Positions 42,734 through 51,888 of a DNA stretch of 64,000 nt are shown here, piece after piece. The translations under genes were made by a program, and so were the position numbers. The notes beneath the pieces were generated by a model. It was not told the DNA's origin. It ran no database searches and worked only from the letters and a program-made list of their open reading frames with translations. Source of the DNA: Flavobacterium sp. 9 (lineage in GTDB: Bacteria > Bacteroidota > Bacteroidia > Flavobacteriales > Flavobacteriaceae); the NCBI RefSeq assembly GCF_002754195.1, contig NZ_PEEU01000001.1, forward strand, positions 2,852,001 through 2,916,000, given 5' to 3'. Within the stretch, counting starts at the first letter, position 1. Every line of letters begins with the position of its first letter.

Positions 42734-45127
42734 ATGAAAAAAAACCAGACCTCAATTCTTGGCATCGTAGGCATTCTAGTAATTCTAGGTATTATTTACG
42801 TCACAATGATGCCGCAGTATATTTCGAAAAATGATGAAGCACTTGCCGATTTTTCTACTGAAAGAGCCTTAAATCAAGTCGAAATTATTGCCCAAAAACC
42901 TCATTATGTAGGTTCAGTAAATCATGAATTAGTAGCCAATTATCTGAAGCTTGAGCTGAATAGAATTGGATTAGAGACAAGTGTTCAGGAAGGTTTTACA
43001 CTCAATGATAAAGGACTTTTGGTCAAATCCAAAAATATTCTTGCCCGCATAAAAGGAACAAACAACTCAAAAGCTCTTTTATTGCTTTCACATTACGATA
43101 GTGCTCCACATTCTTTTTCAAAAGGAGCAAGTGATGATGCGTCTGGAGTTGCAACAATACTTGAAGGAGTTCGTGCTTTTTTATATTCGAAACAACCACA
43201 CAAAAACGATATTATAATTCTTTTTTCAGATGCCGAAGAATTGGGTCTGAATGGTGCGGCACTTTTTGTAAATCAACATCCGTGGGCAAAAGACGTTGGA
43301 TTAGTACTCAACTTTGAAGCCAGAGGTTCTTCAGGACCAAGTTATATGTTGATGGAAACCAATAAAGGAAACGAAGCTCTTGTAAAAGAATTTTCGAAAG
43401 CAAAAACAACTTATCCGGTTTCAAATTCTTTGATGTACAGCATTTACAAAATGCTCCCAAATGATACTGATTTAACCGTTTTCAGACAGCAAGGAAACAT
43501 TCAGGGATTCAACTTTGCCTTCATAGATGGACATTTTAATTATCACACACAACAAGATGACGTTCAACATTTAAGCAAAACAACATTAGCGCATCAGGGA
43601 ACTTATTTGATGCCTTTGCTAAAATACTTTGCAAATACAGACTTAAACGCGACCAATTCAAATGAAGATGATGTTTACTTTAGCGTACCATTTTCATTCA
43701 TTAGTTATCCGTTTGCATGGGTATTACCAATGACAGTCATTGCTTTAGGCTTATTAATTCTTTTTATTTTTATCGGAAAAGCAAAACGTGTTATTACTTT
43801 TCGCGAAATCTTCAGAGGTTTTCTTCCTTTAATTGGATCTATAATAATTGCAGGATTAGTTACCTTTTTAGGATGGAAAATCGTTTTACAAATCTATCCA
43901 CAATACTCCGATCTTCTTAACGGATTTACTTATAACGGTCATGCTTACATAGGAGCATTTGTAACGTTGAGTATTGCAATTTGTTTTGCATTCTACCACC
44001 ACTTCTCAGAAACAAAAGTGACAATGAATCACTTTGTTGCTCCTTTACTTCTTTGGATTATTATCAACGGATTTCTTGCCAATAGTTTAACCGGAGCTGG
44101 TTTTCTTATTATTCCGGTTTATTTTGGAATACTTTTATTTGGAATTTTTGTCCTTACTCAGCATTATAGTTTAGGATTAAATTTATTATTCTCAATTCCG
44201 GCTTTAGTAATTATAGCGCCTTTTATTGTAATGTTTCCTATTGGTTTAGGTTTAAAAATCCTTTACGGAAGTGCCATTTTAACCGTATTGGCCTTTGGTT
44301 TATTACTTCCTGTGTTTGGATCTTTTGCCAAGAAAAGCGCCTGGATAATGGTATTCTTTGCAGCTTCGATAGGCTTCTTTGTTTACGCAGGATATCATTC
44401 CGGTTATGAACACGGAAAAGCAAAATCAAACAGTTTATTATACGTTTATAATGCGAATACAAACTCAGCAATCTGGACCACTTATGACGTAAACTTAGAC
44501 GATTGGACTAAAAGCTATTTGGGTGAAAAAAATCAAAAAGCAGTTGGTTTAAACAACTTGCCAATATCCAGCAAATACAATTCAGGATTTACTTATAGTG
44601 CAATTGCGCCGGTTGTTGATGTACCAAAACCAACAATTGCGTTTTTACAAGACAGCGTTGTTGGAAATAATAGGTTCTTAAAAATAAAAATTACACCAAA
44701 CCGAAAAGTAAATCGATACGACATCTACGCAAATCCAAAAATGAGATTTTTCAATTTTAAAGCAAATGGCGTTTCAACTTTAGGACAAAAAGGAAATGAA
44801 TTAGAGCGAGAAGGAATGCGTCTTATTTCTTATTATGTTGTAGGCAATGAACCACTTGTAATGGAATTCTACATTAACAAATCGTCTATTTTTGATATGG
44901 ATTTAATCGAAAGTTCATTTGACTTAATGACAAATCCATTGCTTAAGGTCAAACCTAGAAGCGACTGGATGATGCCAACACCTTTCGTCTTGAACGATGC
45001 CGTATTAATTCAGCAGAAAATAAAAAAATATACAGCGCAAGTACCAACTATACCAGCCGCAACAGTAGTAAAAGATAGTACTGTTATTGCAAAAGACAGC
45101 TTAAAACCAATTGTAAAACCACAATAA
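42734..45127 (+). CDS. M28-family membrane metallopeptidase
   Basis: A 797-residue protein. One N-terminal membrane helix (8-28) anchors a zinc aminopeptidase domain facing the periplasm. Metal ligands are in LLSHYDS (His), GASDDASG (Asp), FSDAEELG (Glu-Glu) and FNYHTQQDD (His). From about residue 325 there are eight or so further membrane helices, then a C-terminal soluble domain (about 610-770). This M28 plus multi-helix layout resembles eukaryotic ERMP1/Pff1-type peptidases. Likely a peptide-trimming enzyme of the envelope. Confidence 0.9.
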   Translation: MKKNQTSILGIVGILVILGIIYVTMMPQYISKNDEALADFSTERALNQVEIIAQKPHYVGSVNHELVANYLKLELNRIGLETSVQEGFTLNDKGLLVKSKNILARIKGTNNSKALLLLSHYDSAPHSFSKGASDDASGVATILEGVRAFLYSKQPHKNDIIILFSDAEELGLNGAALFVNQHPWAKDVGLVLNFEARGSSGPSYMLMETNKGNEALVKEFSKAKTTYPVSNSLMYSIYKMLPNDTDLTVFRQQGNIQGFNFAFIDGHFNYHTQQDDVQHLSKTTLAHQGTYLMPLLKYFANTDLNATNSNEDDVYFSVPFSFISYPFAWVLPMTVIALGLLILFIFIGKAKRVITFREIFRGFLPLIGSIIIAGLVTFLGWKIVLQIYPQYSDLLNGFTYNGHAYIGAFVTLSIAICFAFYHHFSETKVTMNHFVAPLLLWIIINGFLANSLTGAGFLIIPVYFGILLFGIFVLTQHYSLGLNLLFSIPALVIIAPFIVMFPIGLGLKILYGSAILTVLAFGLLLPVFGSFAKKSAWIMVFFAASIGFFVYAGYHSGYEHGKAKSNSLLYVYNANTNSAIWTTYDVNLDDWTKSYLGEKNQKAVGLNNLPISSKYNSGFTYSAIAPVVDVPKPTIAFLQDSVVGNNRFLKIKITPNRKVNRYDIYANPKMRFFNFKANGVSTLGQKGNELEREGMRLISYYVVGNEPLVMEFYINKSSIFDMDLIESSFDLMTNPLLKVKPRSDWMMPTPFVLNDAVLIQQKIKKYTAQVPTIPAATVVKDSTVIAKDSLKPIVKPQ

Positions 45128-45159
45128 AATACTTGTTATGGCAACAAATATTTCGGATT

Positions 45160-45271
45160 AGGTTCAAAGTTGCAAAGGCACAAAGGCACAAAGATTTAAA
45201 AAAGCACTATGAAAATAGTGCTTTTTTAATTTTTTTTAGAATAGCTTGAAAACCTTTGCAACTTTGAACCT
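45160..45271. repeat. Nested inverted repeat with an inner terminator hairpin
   Basis: Outer 19-bp arms 45160-45178 and 45253-45271 are exact complements (core ttcaaagttgcaaag). Inside, 45198-45210 and 45215-45227 form AAAAAAGCACTAT / ATAGTGCTTTTTT with an AT-rich tail, a good bidirectional terminator between the convergent M28 and rhodanese genes. Confidence 0.85.
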
Positions 45272-45285
45272 TTGTACCTAAAAAA

Positions 45286-45681
45286 TCAACAAGCACATTC
45301 GATTTTCAAACCTGCTTTTACACCATTTGTTCCTTCGGTGGCATAACCATCAAACTTCCACCACTCTATTCCGCCAATTAACTCTTTTACTTTAAAGCCA
45401 AGTTTAACCATATTCAACGCGCCTCTTGTCGAAGCATTACAACCAATTCCGTCGCAATATGTCACATACAAAACATCTTTATCCAAGTGACTTGTGCTTT
45501 CGATCGTCATTTGGCGATGAGGAATATTAATTGCCGTTGGAATATGTTCTGCCTCAAAACCAAAAGCTTTTCTGGCATCAATTACAATTACTTTTTCTCC
45601 ATTGTTCAAAGCATCAAATAAATCAGAAGGATCCATTTCGAAGGCTAATTTGTTTTCATAATGTTTAATTTGTGCTTCCAT
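45286..45681 (-). CDS. Rhodanese-like sulfurtransferase
   Basis: A 131-residue single rhodanese domain: VIVIDARKAFGFEAEHIPTAINIPH at the front, and the active-site loop YCDGIGCNAS with catalytic Cys76 and a second Cys81. The loop pattern is that of a Cys-containing sulfur carrier or thiosulfate/persulfide transferase. Divergently placed next to a LysR gene (start 45828), which may regulate it. Confidence 0.9.
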   Translation of the reverse strand: MEAQIKHYENKLAFEMDPSDLFDALNNGEKVIVIDARKAFGFEAEHIPTAINIPHRQMTIESTSHLDKDVLYVTYCDGIGCNASTRGALNMVKLGFKVKELIGGIEWWKFDGYATEGTNGVKAGLKIECAC

Positions 45682-45711
45682 TTTTTTATAGTTTTAATGA
45701 TTTTGTTTTTC

Positions 45712-45719
45712 CAAAAGTA
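45712..45719 (-). promoter_or_regulatory. -7 promoter box for the rhodanese gene
   Basis: TACTTTTG on the minus strand, 31 bases before the rhodanese start, in the divergent space shared with the LysR gene. Confidence 0.55.
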
Positions 45720-45827
45720 ATTCAGCATCACTTTCTATAAAAACGAAAAGAATTCATCACTTTGATTACTTTTTTTCATAGAAAAGCGACCTCAAAATTT
45801 CGTTTCTTTGTATACAAATTCTCAAAA

Positions 45828-46730
45828 ATGGAAATCCGTCATTTAAAATTAATAAAAGCAATTGTCGAAGAAGGAAGCATTACCAAAGCAATTGACAAAT
45901 TGTATTTGACACAATCGGCGTTGAGTCACCAACTCAAAGAAGCTGAATATCAATTGGGAACTCCTATTTTCCTGAGAACAAACAAAAAGTTGGTTTTGAC
46001 CAAAGCTGGCGAGAAAATCTATGATCTTGCCAACGAAATTCTGGACAAACTTTCTCAAACCGAATCCCAAATCAAACAAATGGTTTATGGTGAACACGGC
46101 GAAATCAGAATTAGCACAGAATGTTATTCGAGTTATCACTGGCTTCCTCCAGTTTTAAAACAATTTCATAATTTGTATCCAAATGTAGAATTGAAAATTG
46201 TAACCGAAGCCACACATATTCCAATACAAAAATTATTAGAAAACACGATCGATATTGCGATTATCAGCGATCAGATCAAAGACAATAACATCAAATATAT
46301 TGAGCTTTTTCAGGATGAAGTTGTTATGGCAGTTTCTGAAAATCACGCTTGGGCGGATAAAAAATATGTTGTTGCGGAGGATTTTATCAACGAGCATTTA
46401 CTGATTCATTCCCTTCCGATGGAAACGGTGACGATTCACCAATTTATTTTGGCTCCAGCCAAAGTAACTCCGAAGAAAATCACGCCGCTTCCTTTGACCG
46501 AAGCTTCTCTGGAAATGGTTAAAGCAGATATGGGCGTAATGTCTATGGCAAAATGGGCCTTATTACCACATTTGAAAAACAACCCGATAAAAGCCGTAAA
46601 AATTGGAAAGAACGGCTTAAAGAGAAAGCATTTTATCGCGATTAGAGAAAACGAGCAATATCCCGACTATTTTCATCATTTTATCACCTTTTTACAAAAC
46701 GAAATCAATCTACAATGGAATATTCAATAA
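45828..46730 (+). CDS. LysR-family transcriptional regulator
   Basis: A 300-residue regulator. The N-terminal winged helix-turn-helix (MEIRHLKLIKAIVEEGSITKAI, then LYLTQSALSHQLKEAE) is followed by a linker helix and a periplasmic-binding-type effector domain (about 90-295). The start is placed at MEIRH, since the upstream 22 codons have no counterpart in the family. By position it may control the divergent rhodanese gene or its own operon with the downstream GNAT, which it overlaps by 16 bases. Effector unknown. Confidence 0.93.
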   Translation: MEIRHLKLIKAIVEEGSITKAIDKLYLTQSALSHQLKEAEYQLGTPIFLRTNKKLVLTKAGEKIYDLANEILDKLSQTESQIKQMVYGEHGEIRISTECYSSYHWLPPVLKQFHNLYPNVELKIVTEATHIPIQKLLENTIDIAIISDQIKDNNIKYIELFQDEVVMAVSENHAWADKKYVVAEDFINEHLLIHSLPMETVTIHQFILAPAKVTPKKITPLPLTEASLEMVKADMGVMSMAKWALLPHLKNNPIKAVKIGKNGLKRKHFIAIRENEQYPDYFHHFITFLQNEINLQWNIQ

Positions 46731-47164
46731 GAAAGTGCGAAGTGTCAGACTTGCCAAAACTGGTTATTTTATGTCAAAAACATGCCGAATATGAAAAAGC
46801 TGATTATTCGCCGGAAGGAAAAGAAGAAGGATTGAAAAAAGCATTGTTTGGCGAGCATCCAAAATTAAACTGTTTTGTGGTTGCAACCGATAATGATATC
46901 GTTGGATATGTATCTTATACTTTTGATTTTTCGACCTGGAGCGCGGGTGATTTCTTATATATGGATTGCTTGTATCTGGAAGAAAGTGCCAGAAACTTTG
47001 GAATTGGTGAAGTCTTAATCAATAAACTAAAGGAAATTGGTAAAGAGAAAAACTGTGTCAATATGCAATGGCGAACGCCTCAGTTTAATGAAAGAGCAAT
47101 AAAATTCTACAACAGAATTGGCGCAAAAGGAAAAGACAAAATTTGCTTCTTTTTAGATTTGTAA
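46715..47164 (+). CDS. GNAT-family N-acetyltransferase
   Basis: A 149-residue acetyltransferase. The CoA-binding loop is ARNFGIGEVL, preceded by LYMDCLYLEES and followed by MQWRTPQFNERAIKFYNRIGA, a pattern shared with polyamine/diamine acetyltransferases. Polyamine specificity is possible but not shown. Begins inside the 3-prime end of the LysR gene. Confidence 0.88.
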   Translation: MEYSIRKCEVSDLPKLVILCQKHAEYEKADYSPEGKEEGLKKALFGEHPKLNCFVVATDNDIVGYVSYTFDFSTWSAGDFLYMDCLYLEESARNFGIGEVLINKLKEIGKEKNCVNMQWRTPQFNERAIKFYNRIGAKGKDKICFFLDL

Positions 47165-47181
47165 TACAACGTACGCAAAAT

Positions 47182-47361
47182 TTAATCTCGCAAAGGCGTG
47201 AAGTCGCAAAGAAAAAGATGTAAAATATAGATACGAAAAAGGGCTTTAGCCAAACGAATATTGATTTGGCTAAAGCCTTTTCTTGATTAAATCGTAGTTC
47301 CCCAGCTAAAGCTGGAGTCTATTCAAAAAAAACTTTGCGACTTTGCGTCTTTGCGAGATTA
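47182..47361. repeat. Nested inverted repeats between GNAT and SDR genes
   Basis: Outer arms near 47182-47211 and 47333-47361 carry cgcaaag wording (imperfect). Inner arms 47242-47254 and 47265-47277 are exact (GGCTTTAGCCAAA). A further short hairpin CCAGCTAAAGCTGG sits at 47302-47315. No gene. Confidence 0.8.
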
Positions 47362-47382
47362 CCATTCAACTCAAAACAAAAA

Positions 47383-48228
47383 ATGAAAAAAATAAGCATA
47401 TTAGGTTGCGGTTGGCTCGGTTTGCCTTTAGCGAAAAGCTTAATCGTAAAAAAGCGTTATTCGGTAAACGGATCAACAACTTCTGAGGATAAACTTCTTG
47501 TTTTGGAAAATGCAGGAATAAATCCGTTTTTGGTAATCCTGAACGATCCCGAAGCTTCGGGAGAAGGAGCAAGCGAAAATGTTTCTGAAAGTATCATTCC
47601 ATTTTTAGCTGAAAGCGAAATCTTAATCATTGATATTCCGCCTAAATTGAGAGGAAATAATGATGATTCTTCCCGAAAGGTTTTTGTAGAAAAAATAGAA
47701 AATCTAATTCCATTTATAGAAAAATCAACTGTAAAAAAAGTACTTTTTGTAAGCTCAACTGCGGTTTATGGAAATGACAACGGAATCATTACTGAAGAAA
47801 CGATTGCAAATCCGGAAACGGAAAGCGGAAAACAATTGCTTTTGGCGGAAGCTGTTTTACAAAAAAATCAAAATTTCGGAACCACAATTTTACGCTTCGG
47901 CGGATTAATTGGCGAAGATCGTCATCCCGTTAAACATTTAGCCGGAAAGGAAAACCTTGAAAATCCCGATGCGCCCATAAATTTAATTCATCAAAATGAT
48001 TGCATCAGAATCATTGAGGAAATAATCCACCTATCAAAATGGAATGAAGTTTTTAACGCTGTTGCGCCTTTTCATCCAACTCGAGAGGAATATTATACGC
48101 AACAAGCAAAAGAACAGAACTTAACTTTACCCAAATTCAGCGCTGAAAAATCGAATATCAAAAAGACTATTTCAAGTGAAAAAATAGAAAACCTATTAAA
48201 CTACCAATTTAAACTGGAGGATTATTGA
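47383..48228 (+). CDS. NAD(P)-binding SDR/epimerase-like protein
   Basis: A 281-residue protein starting MKKISILGCGWLGLPLA, a GxGxxG dinucleotide-binding motif. It also has SSTAVYGNDNG, the epimerase-type Ser/Tyr region, and HPVKHLAGKENL further on. It belongs to the extended SDR group related to nucleoside-diphosphate-sugar epimerases; substrate unknown. The longer reading from 47335 is rejected because it is the translated repeat arm. Confidence 0.85.
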   Translation: MKKISILGCGWLGLPLAKSLIVKKRYSVNGSTTSEDKLLVLENAGINPFLVILNDPEASGEGASENVSESIIPFLAESEILIIDIPPKLRGNNDDSSRKVFVEKIENLIPFIEKSTVKKVLFVSSTAVYGNDNGIITEETIANPETESGKQLLLAEAVLQKNQNFGTTILRFGGLIGEDRHPVKHLAGKENLENPDAPINLIHQNDCIRIIEEIIHLSKWNEVFNAVAPFHPTREEYYTQQAKEQNLTLPKFSAEKSNIKKTISSEKIENLLNYQFKLEDY

Positions 48229-48592
48229 ACCATATAAGTTATATAAGTTCATTTTAGTTGGATTGCTAAAACATTGGGATTAAAAATAATGCCGTGTAAT
48301 ATTTAACCGCAAAGCGCGCTAAGATTTACGCAAAGATGATAAATAGCCAATGGTTTCAACCATTGGGACACAATGAATTTATCACGAACATCCCAAGGTT
48401 GAAACCTTGGGCTATGTTTTTCGCACTATTATTTAGACAAAGCTTTGCGAACTTTGTGTTTTCTATGCGTAAAGAAAAATTAAACCTTAGCGTCCTTTGC
48501 GGTAAAAACCCACCCAGTTTTATATTTCCTTATATAACTTACATGGTTTAAAAACAAAATTCTTATTTTCACTTCGCAAAATAACTTCTTTC
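48229..48592. repeat. Repeat-filled gap with two covarying hairpins
   Basis: Outer words 'taaccgcaaagcgcgctaag' (from 48304) and 'cttagcgtcctttgcggta' (to about 48513) are an imperfect inverted repeat. Inside are two 20-base hairpins, CCAATGGTTTCAACCATTGG (48347-48366) and, inverted, CCCAAGGTTGAAACCTTGGG (48392-48411). The edges hold 'accatataagttatataag' (48233) and 'ccttatataacttacatgg' (48528), which recur near 51855-51876. Confidence 0.8.
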
Positions 48593-50488
48593 ATGGTAAG
48601 ACATTTCAGGTTTATATTCACTTTCAGCATTTTATTACTTTCATTATCGCAATGTTTCGCTCAAACAGATTCAACGGAAACAGAAGAACATGAACGTACG
48701 GAAAGAATAAAACAATTTCACTCAGACATTCTGGTGAAGGAAAACGGAAATATTATTGTTACCGAAACCATTACCGTTTATGCCGCAGAACAAGAAATAG
48801 ATCACGGTATTTTTCGCCAACTTCCAATGAAAAATTATTCACCTAAAGCGCGTAGAAATAATTTTTATACCGTTTTGGATCTTACCAAAGATTGGCTCAA
48901 AGAACCTTATCACACAGAAATAAATAGCGAGAATTTCACGATTTATGTTGGCGACAAACACATTTCACTTAAAGAAGGAACTTATACTTATAAAATAACT
49001 TACGAAGTCGAAGCGCAAATTCTGCCATACGACAACTTCGACGAGGTTTATTGGAATGTTACCGGAAACTATTGGCAATTTGATATTGAAAATGTTTCTG
49101 CAAAAGTAATTTTACCAAACGGCGCATCTGTTTTACAAACGCATTGTTATACCGGATTTTTAGGATCAAAAGAAAGTGATTGTAATTCAAAAATTGGTGG
49201 AAATTCCGTTTATTTTACTTCAAAAAATTTAAAACAAGAAGAAGGTTTTACTGTAGCCGTAGGATTTCCAAAAGGAATTGTCCATCAACCGTTCTTTTCG
49301 CCGCATTACAAAATGGAGGAATTTGTCTCGGCAGGAAAATTACTTTTAGCCTTTCTGCCCGTTTCAATTTGTTTCCTGTTTTTCTATTTTTCATGGAAAA
49401 CGTATGGCGAAGATCCTTTACCTTCTCATGAAAGCAGTGAATCCATAGATTTAAAAGGACGTTTTTCAGCAACTTCACTTAGATATTTAAAAGAAAGATA
49501 TTCTAATTCTCAAACGCTTTTGGTTACGATAATTAGTCTTTCGATTAAAGGCGCAATCGAGATTACCGGAAATGGTTTGCAAACATGGAAAGAAGGATTT
49601 GAATATTATCTGGTAAAAGGGACAAAAACAACAAATTTATCTCTGGAAGAAAATGCCGTTTTAGAGACTTTATTCAAAGAAAGTAACACTTTTGCAATCA
49701 ACGCTGAGTCTTATATTGTTTTTGGTGAGGCAGAAAAAGCGCTTGAAAAATCACTTAAAAGTCAGTACAATATAAAGGATTATTTTTCTGTCAATCTAAA
49801 ACAAATCTTTATTGGAGTACTGCTTACGATTGCAGCAATTGCCGGATATAGTTACTTAACGGCAGGCACAGCATTACTATTTGTGATCTTTGGTTTTTCT
49901 ATGATGATGCTTACCATAATATTAATCACTGTAGCCATCAATTCAATTAGAAATAAACAAGCTGCAATAGCTCTTCCTTGCATAATTATTTCCATTTTTA
50001 CTGGCGTTTTTACCTACGCTGCTTTTTTTGCTGTGAATGTCGACAAAAACTATTCGGCTCTAAATGCATTAGTTATATTTTTAATACTTGCCGGTTTTGC
50101 AATATATCTGAGCCTAATTAGTTCTTATACTAAACTGGGACTTGCTGTAAAAAACCAAACTGAAAATTTAAAACAGCAGTTATTAAATTATGTTTTAGAT
50201 CAAAATTCAAATATTATAAAAACGTACGAAGAAAATTTACCTTACGCTTTTGCATTGGGAATTGAAGAAGAATGGAATTTAAAATTTGAAGAAGCCTTAA
50301 AAAATCTAAATTACACCAGTAACTGGATCAAAACCAGCGATGGTTCTGTTGGATTCTCCAATCAAATTGTAGTTCATTTTTATGACACTTATAATTCCTC
50401 TTCAGCTTCGAGTTCTTCCAGCAGCGGAAGTTCAGGTGGTGGAAGCTCCGGCGGAGGTGGCGGAGGAGGCGGTGGCGGTGGCTGGTAA
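48593..50488 (+). CDS. DUF2207 family membrane protein
   Basis: A 631-residue protein. A Sec signal peptide (to about residue 24, CFAQ) leads into an extracytoplasmic DUF2207 domain (FHSDILVKENGNIIVTETI ... DHGIFRQLP, about 40-230). A membrane helix follows at about 250-270, then a cytosolic middle region, a further cluster of membrane helices (about 405-520) and a C-terminal tail. The protein ends in a Ser/Gly run with twelve or so Gly and a terminal Trp, typical of this family. Function unknown. Confidence 0.92.
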   Translation: MVRHFRFIFTFSILLLSLSQCFAQTDSTETEEHERTERIKQFHSDILVKENGNIIVTETITVYAAEQEIDHGIFRQLPMKNYSPKARRNNFYTVLDLTKDWLKEPYHTEINSENFTIYVGDKHISLKEGTYTYKITYEVEAQILPYDNFDEVYWNVTGNYWQFDIENVSAKVILPNGASVLQTHCYTGFLGSKESDCNSKIGGNSVYFTSKNLKQEEGFTVAVGFPKGIVHQPFFSPHYKMEEFVSAGKLLLAFLPVSICFLFFYFSWKTYGEDPLPSHESSESIDLKGRFSATSLRYLKERYSNSQTLLVTIISLSIKGAIEITGNGLQTWKEGFEYYLVKGTKTTNLSLEENAVLETLFKESNTFAINAESYIVFGEAEKALEKSLKSQYNIKDYFSVNLKQIFIGVLLTIAAIAGYSYLTAGTALLFVIFGFSMMMLTIILITVAINSIRNKQAAIALPCIIISIFTGVFTYAAFFAVNVDKNYSALNALVIFLILAGFAIYLSLISSYTKLGLAVKNQTENLKQQLLNYVLDQNSNIIKTYEENLPYAFALGIEEEWNLKFEEALKNLNYTSNWIKTSDGSVGFSNQIVVHFYDTYNSSSASSSSSSGSSGGGSSGGGGGGGGGGGW

Positions 50489-50529
50489 AATTCACACCGC
50501 AATTAGAACAATTAAATACACTATTCAAG

Positions 50530-51003
50530 ATGAATCATACAGTTCACATCCAGACTCCTATAGGAATTGCGCGAATTATTGGGGACGAAAATGGAGTTTC
50601 GGAGATTTCTGTTTTAGATGAAGGAGAAATTTCTACAGAGATTCCCGATGAATTAAAAGATGCCGTTCTTCAACTTCAGGAATACTTTGATAAAAAAAGA
50701 CTTAATTTCGATTTCAAACTAAACCCAAAAGGAACCGAGTTTCAGCAAAAAGTATGGAAATCTCTATTAGAAATTCCATATGGAAAAACGATAAGTTACA
50801 TGGATCAGACTAAAAAACTGGGCGATGTAAAAGCGATTCGTGCCGTAGCATCTGCAAATGGCAAAAATCCGTTATGGATTGTCGTGCCTTGTCATCGTGT
50901 TATTGGCACAAATGGTTCGTTAACCGGTTATGCGGGAGGTTTATATCGTAAAAAATGGTTACTCGAACATGAAAACCCAACAACGCAACAAAGTTTATTT
51001 TAA
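50530..51003 (+). CDS. ogt: Methylated-DNA--protein-cysteine methyltransferase
   Basis: A 157-residue Ogt/MGMT. The acceptor Cys121 is in WIVVPCHRVIG, the arginine-finger helix region is IRAVASANGKNP, and the active-site closing segment is LTGYAGGLYRKKWLLEHE. It removes O6-alkyl groups from guanine in a single-turnover reaction. Length matches Ogt without an Ada domain. First of three adjacent DNA-maintenance genes on the plus strand. Confidence 0.95.
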   Translation: MNHTVHIQTPIGIARIIGDENGVSEISVLDEGEISTEIPDELKDAVLQLQEYFDKKRLNFDFKLNPKGTEFQQKVWKSLLEIPYGKTISYMDQTKKLGDVKAIRAVASANGKNPLWIVVPCHRVIGTNGSLTGYAGGLYRKKWLLEHENPTTQQSLF

Positions 51004-51089
51004 AAATTATAGTCTATTTCTTATATAAAATAGAATTTGTGCGTACTTTTATAAATCTAAGATGTCTAATATCTAAGAAGTCTTAAAAC

Positions 51090-51803
51090 ATGATTGAAAA
51101 AATAAACCTCAACAACATATTATTTCTCGATATAGAAACCGTTCCGGAAGAAGAGAACTTCAATTCGCTTGACGCGGAAATGCAATCTTTATGGGATCAT
51201 AAAACACAATATCAAAGAAAGGACGATTTTACTCCCGAAGAATTTTACGATCGCGCCGGAATTTGGGCCGAGTTTGGGAAGATTATCTGTATTTCTGTTG
51301 GATATTTTACAATAAAAGGTGATGTCCGAAATTTTAGAGTAACATCGTTTTTTGGCGATGAAAAGAAGATATTAAAGGACTTCAATAATCTGCTGAACAA
51401 TCATTTTAATCAGCCGCAACATCTTTTATGCGGACATAATGCCAAAGAATTTGATATTCCGTTTATTGCCCGAAGAATGATCATCAACCAAATTGCGATT
51501 CCGGACAAACTGAATTTATTTGGCAAGAAACCTTGGGAAATTGCCCATTTAGACACTTTAGAATTATGGAAGTTTGGCGACTATAAACATTTCACGTCTT
51601 TAAAGTTGCTGACTAAGATTCTCGGTGTTCCATCGCCAAAAGGCGATATCGACGGAAGTCAGGTTGGCCATGTTTATTACGTAGAAAAAGACATCGACCG
51701 AATTATAACATATTGCGAAAAAGATACGATTGCCGTAGCGCAGGTTTTCCTTCGCTTACGCCGAGAAGAGTTATTAATAGATGATGAAATTATTCACGTT
51801 TAA
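51090..51803 (+). CDS. 3-prime-5-prime exonuclease, PolB-exo2 (DEDDy) type
   Basis: A 237-residue nuclease of the RNase H fold. The first metal-binding pair is in LFLDIETVPEE, the second Asp in CGHNAKEFDIPFIARR, and the last motif is TYCEKDTIAV (Y-x3-D). This is the DNA polymerase B-related exonuclease subfamily of the DnaQ group. Processing of 3-prime ends in repair is likely, given Ogt upstream and an AlkZ-like protein downstream. Confidence 0.88.
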   Translation: MIEKINLNNILFLDIETVPEEENFNSLDAEMQSLWDHKTQYQRKDDFTPEEFYDRAGIWAEFGKIICISVGYFTIKGDVRNFRVTSFFGDEKKILKDFNNLLNNHFNQPQHLLCGHNAKEFDIPFIARRMIINQIAIPDKLNLFGKKPWEIAHLDTLELWKFGDYKHFTSLKLLTKILGVPSPKGDIDGSQVGHVYYVEKDIDRIITYCEKDTIAVAQVFLRLRREELLIDDEIIHV

Positions 51804-51880
51804 TTAAAGGGACAAAGGTGCAGAGGCACAAAGGGATAAAGTTTATTAAAATGAACTTACATCACTTATATGGTTTAAAA
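51804..51880. repeat. Short dispersed repeat words
   Basis: 'gggacaaaggtgcagaggca' and then 'gaacttacatcacttatatgg' wording, the latter related to 48233-48260 and 48528-48550. A remnant, not a gene. Confidence 0.5.
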
Positions 51881-51888
51881 ATCACAAA

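Noticed and set aside
47335..47382. N-terminal extension of the SDR protein (MRLCVFARL...)
   Set aside because: The extra residues are the translation of the ctttgcgtctttgcgag repeat arm; the same wording appears ahead of serS (as MRLRVFARL), where it is also non-coding.
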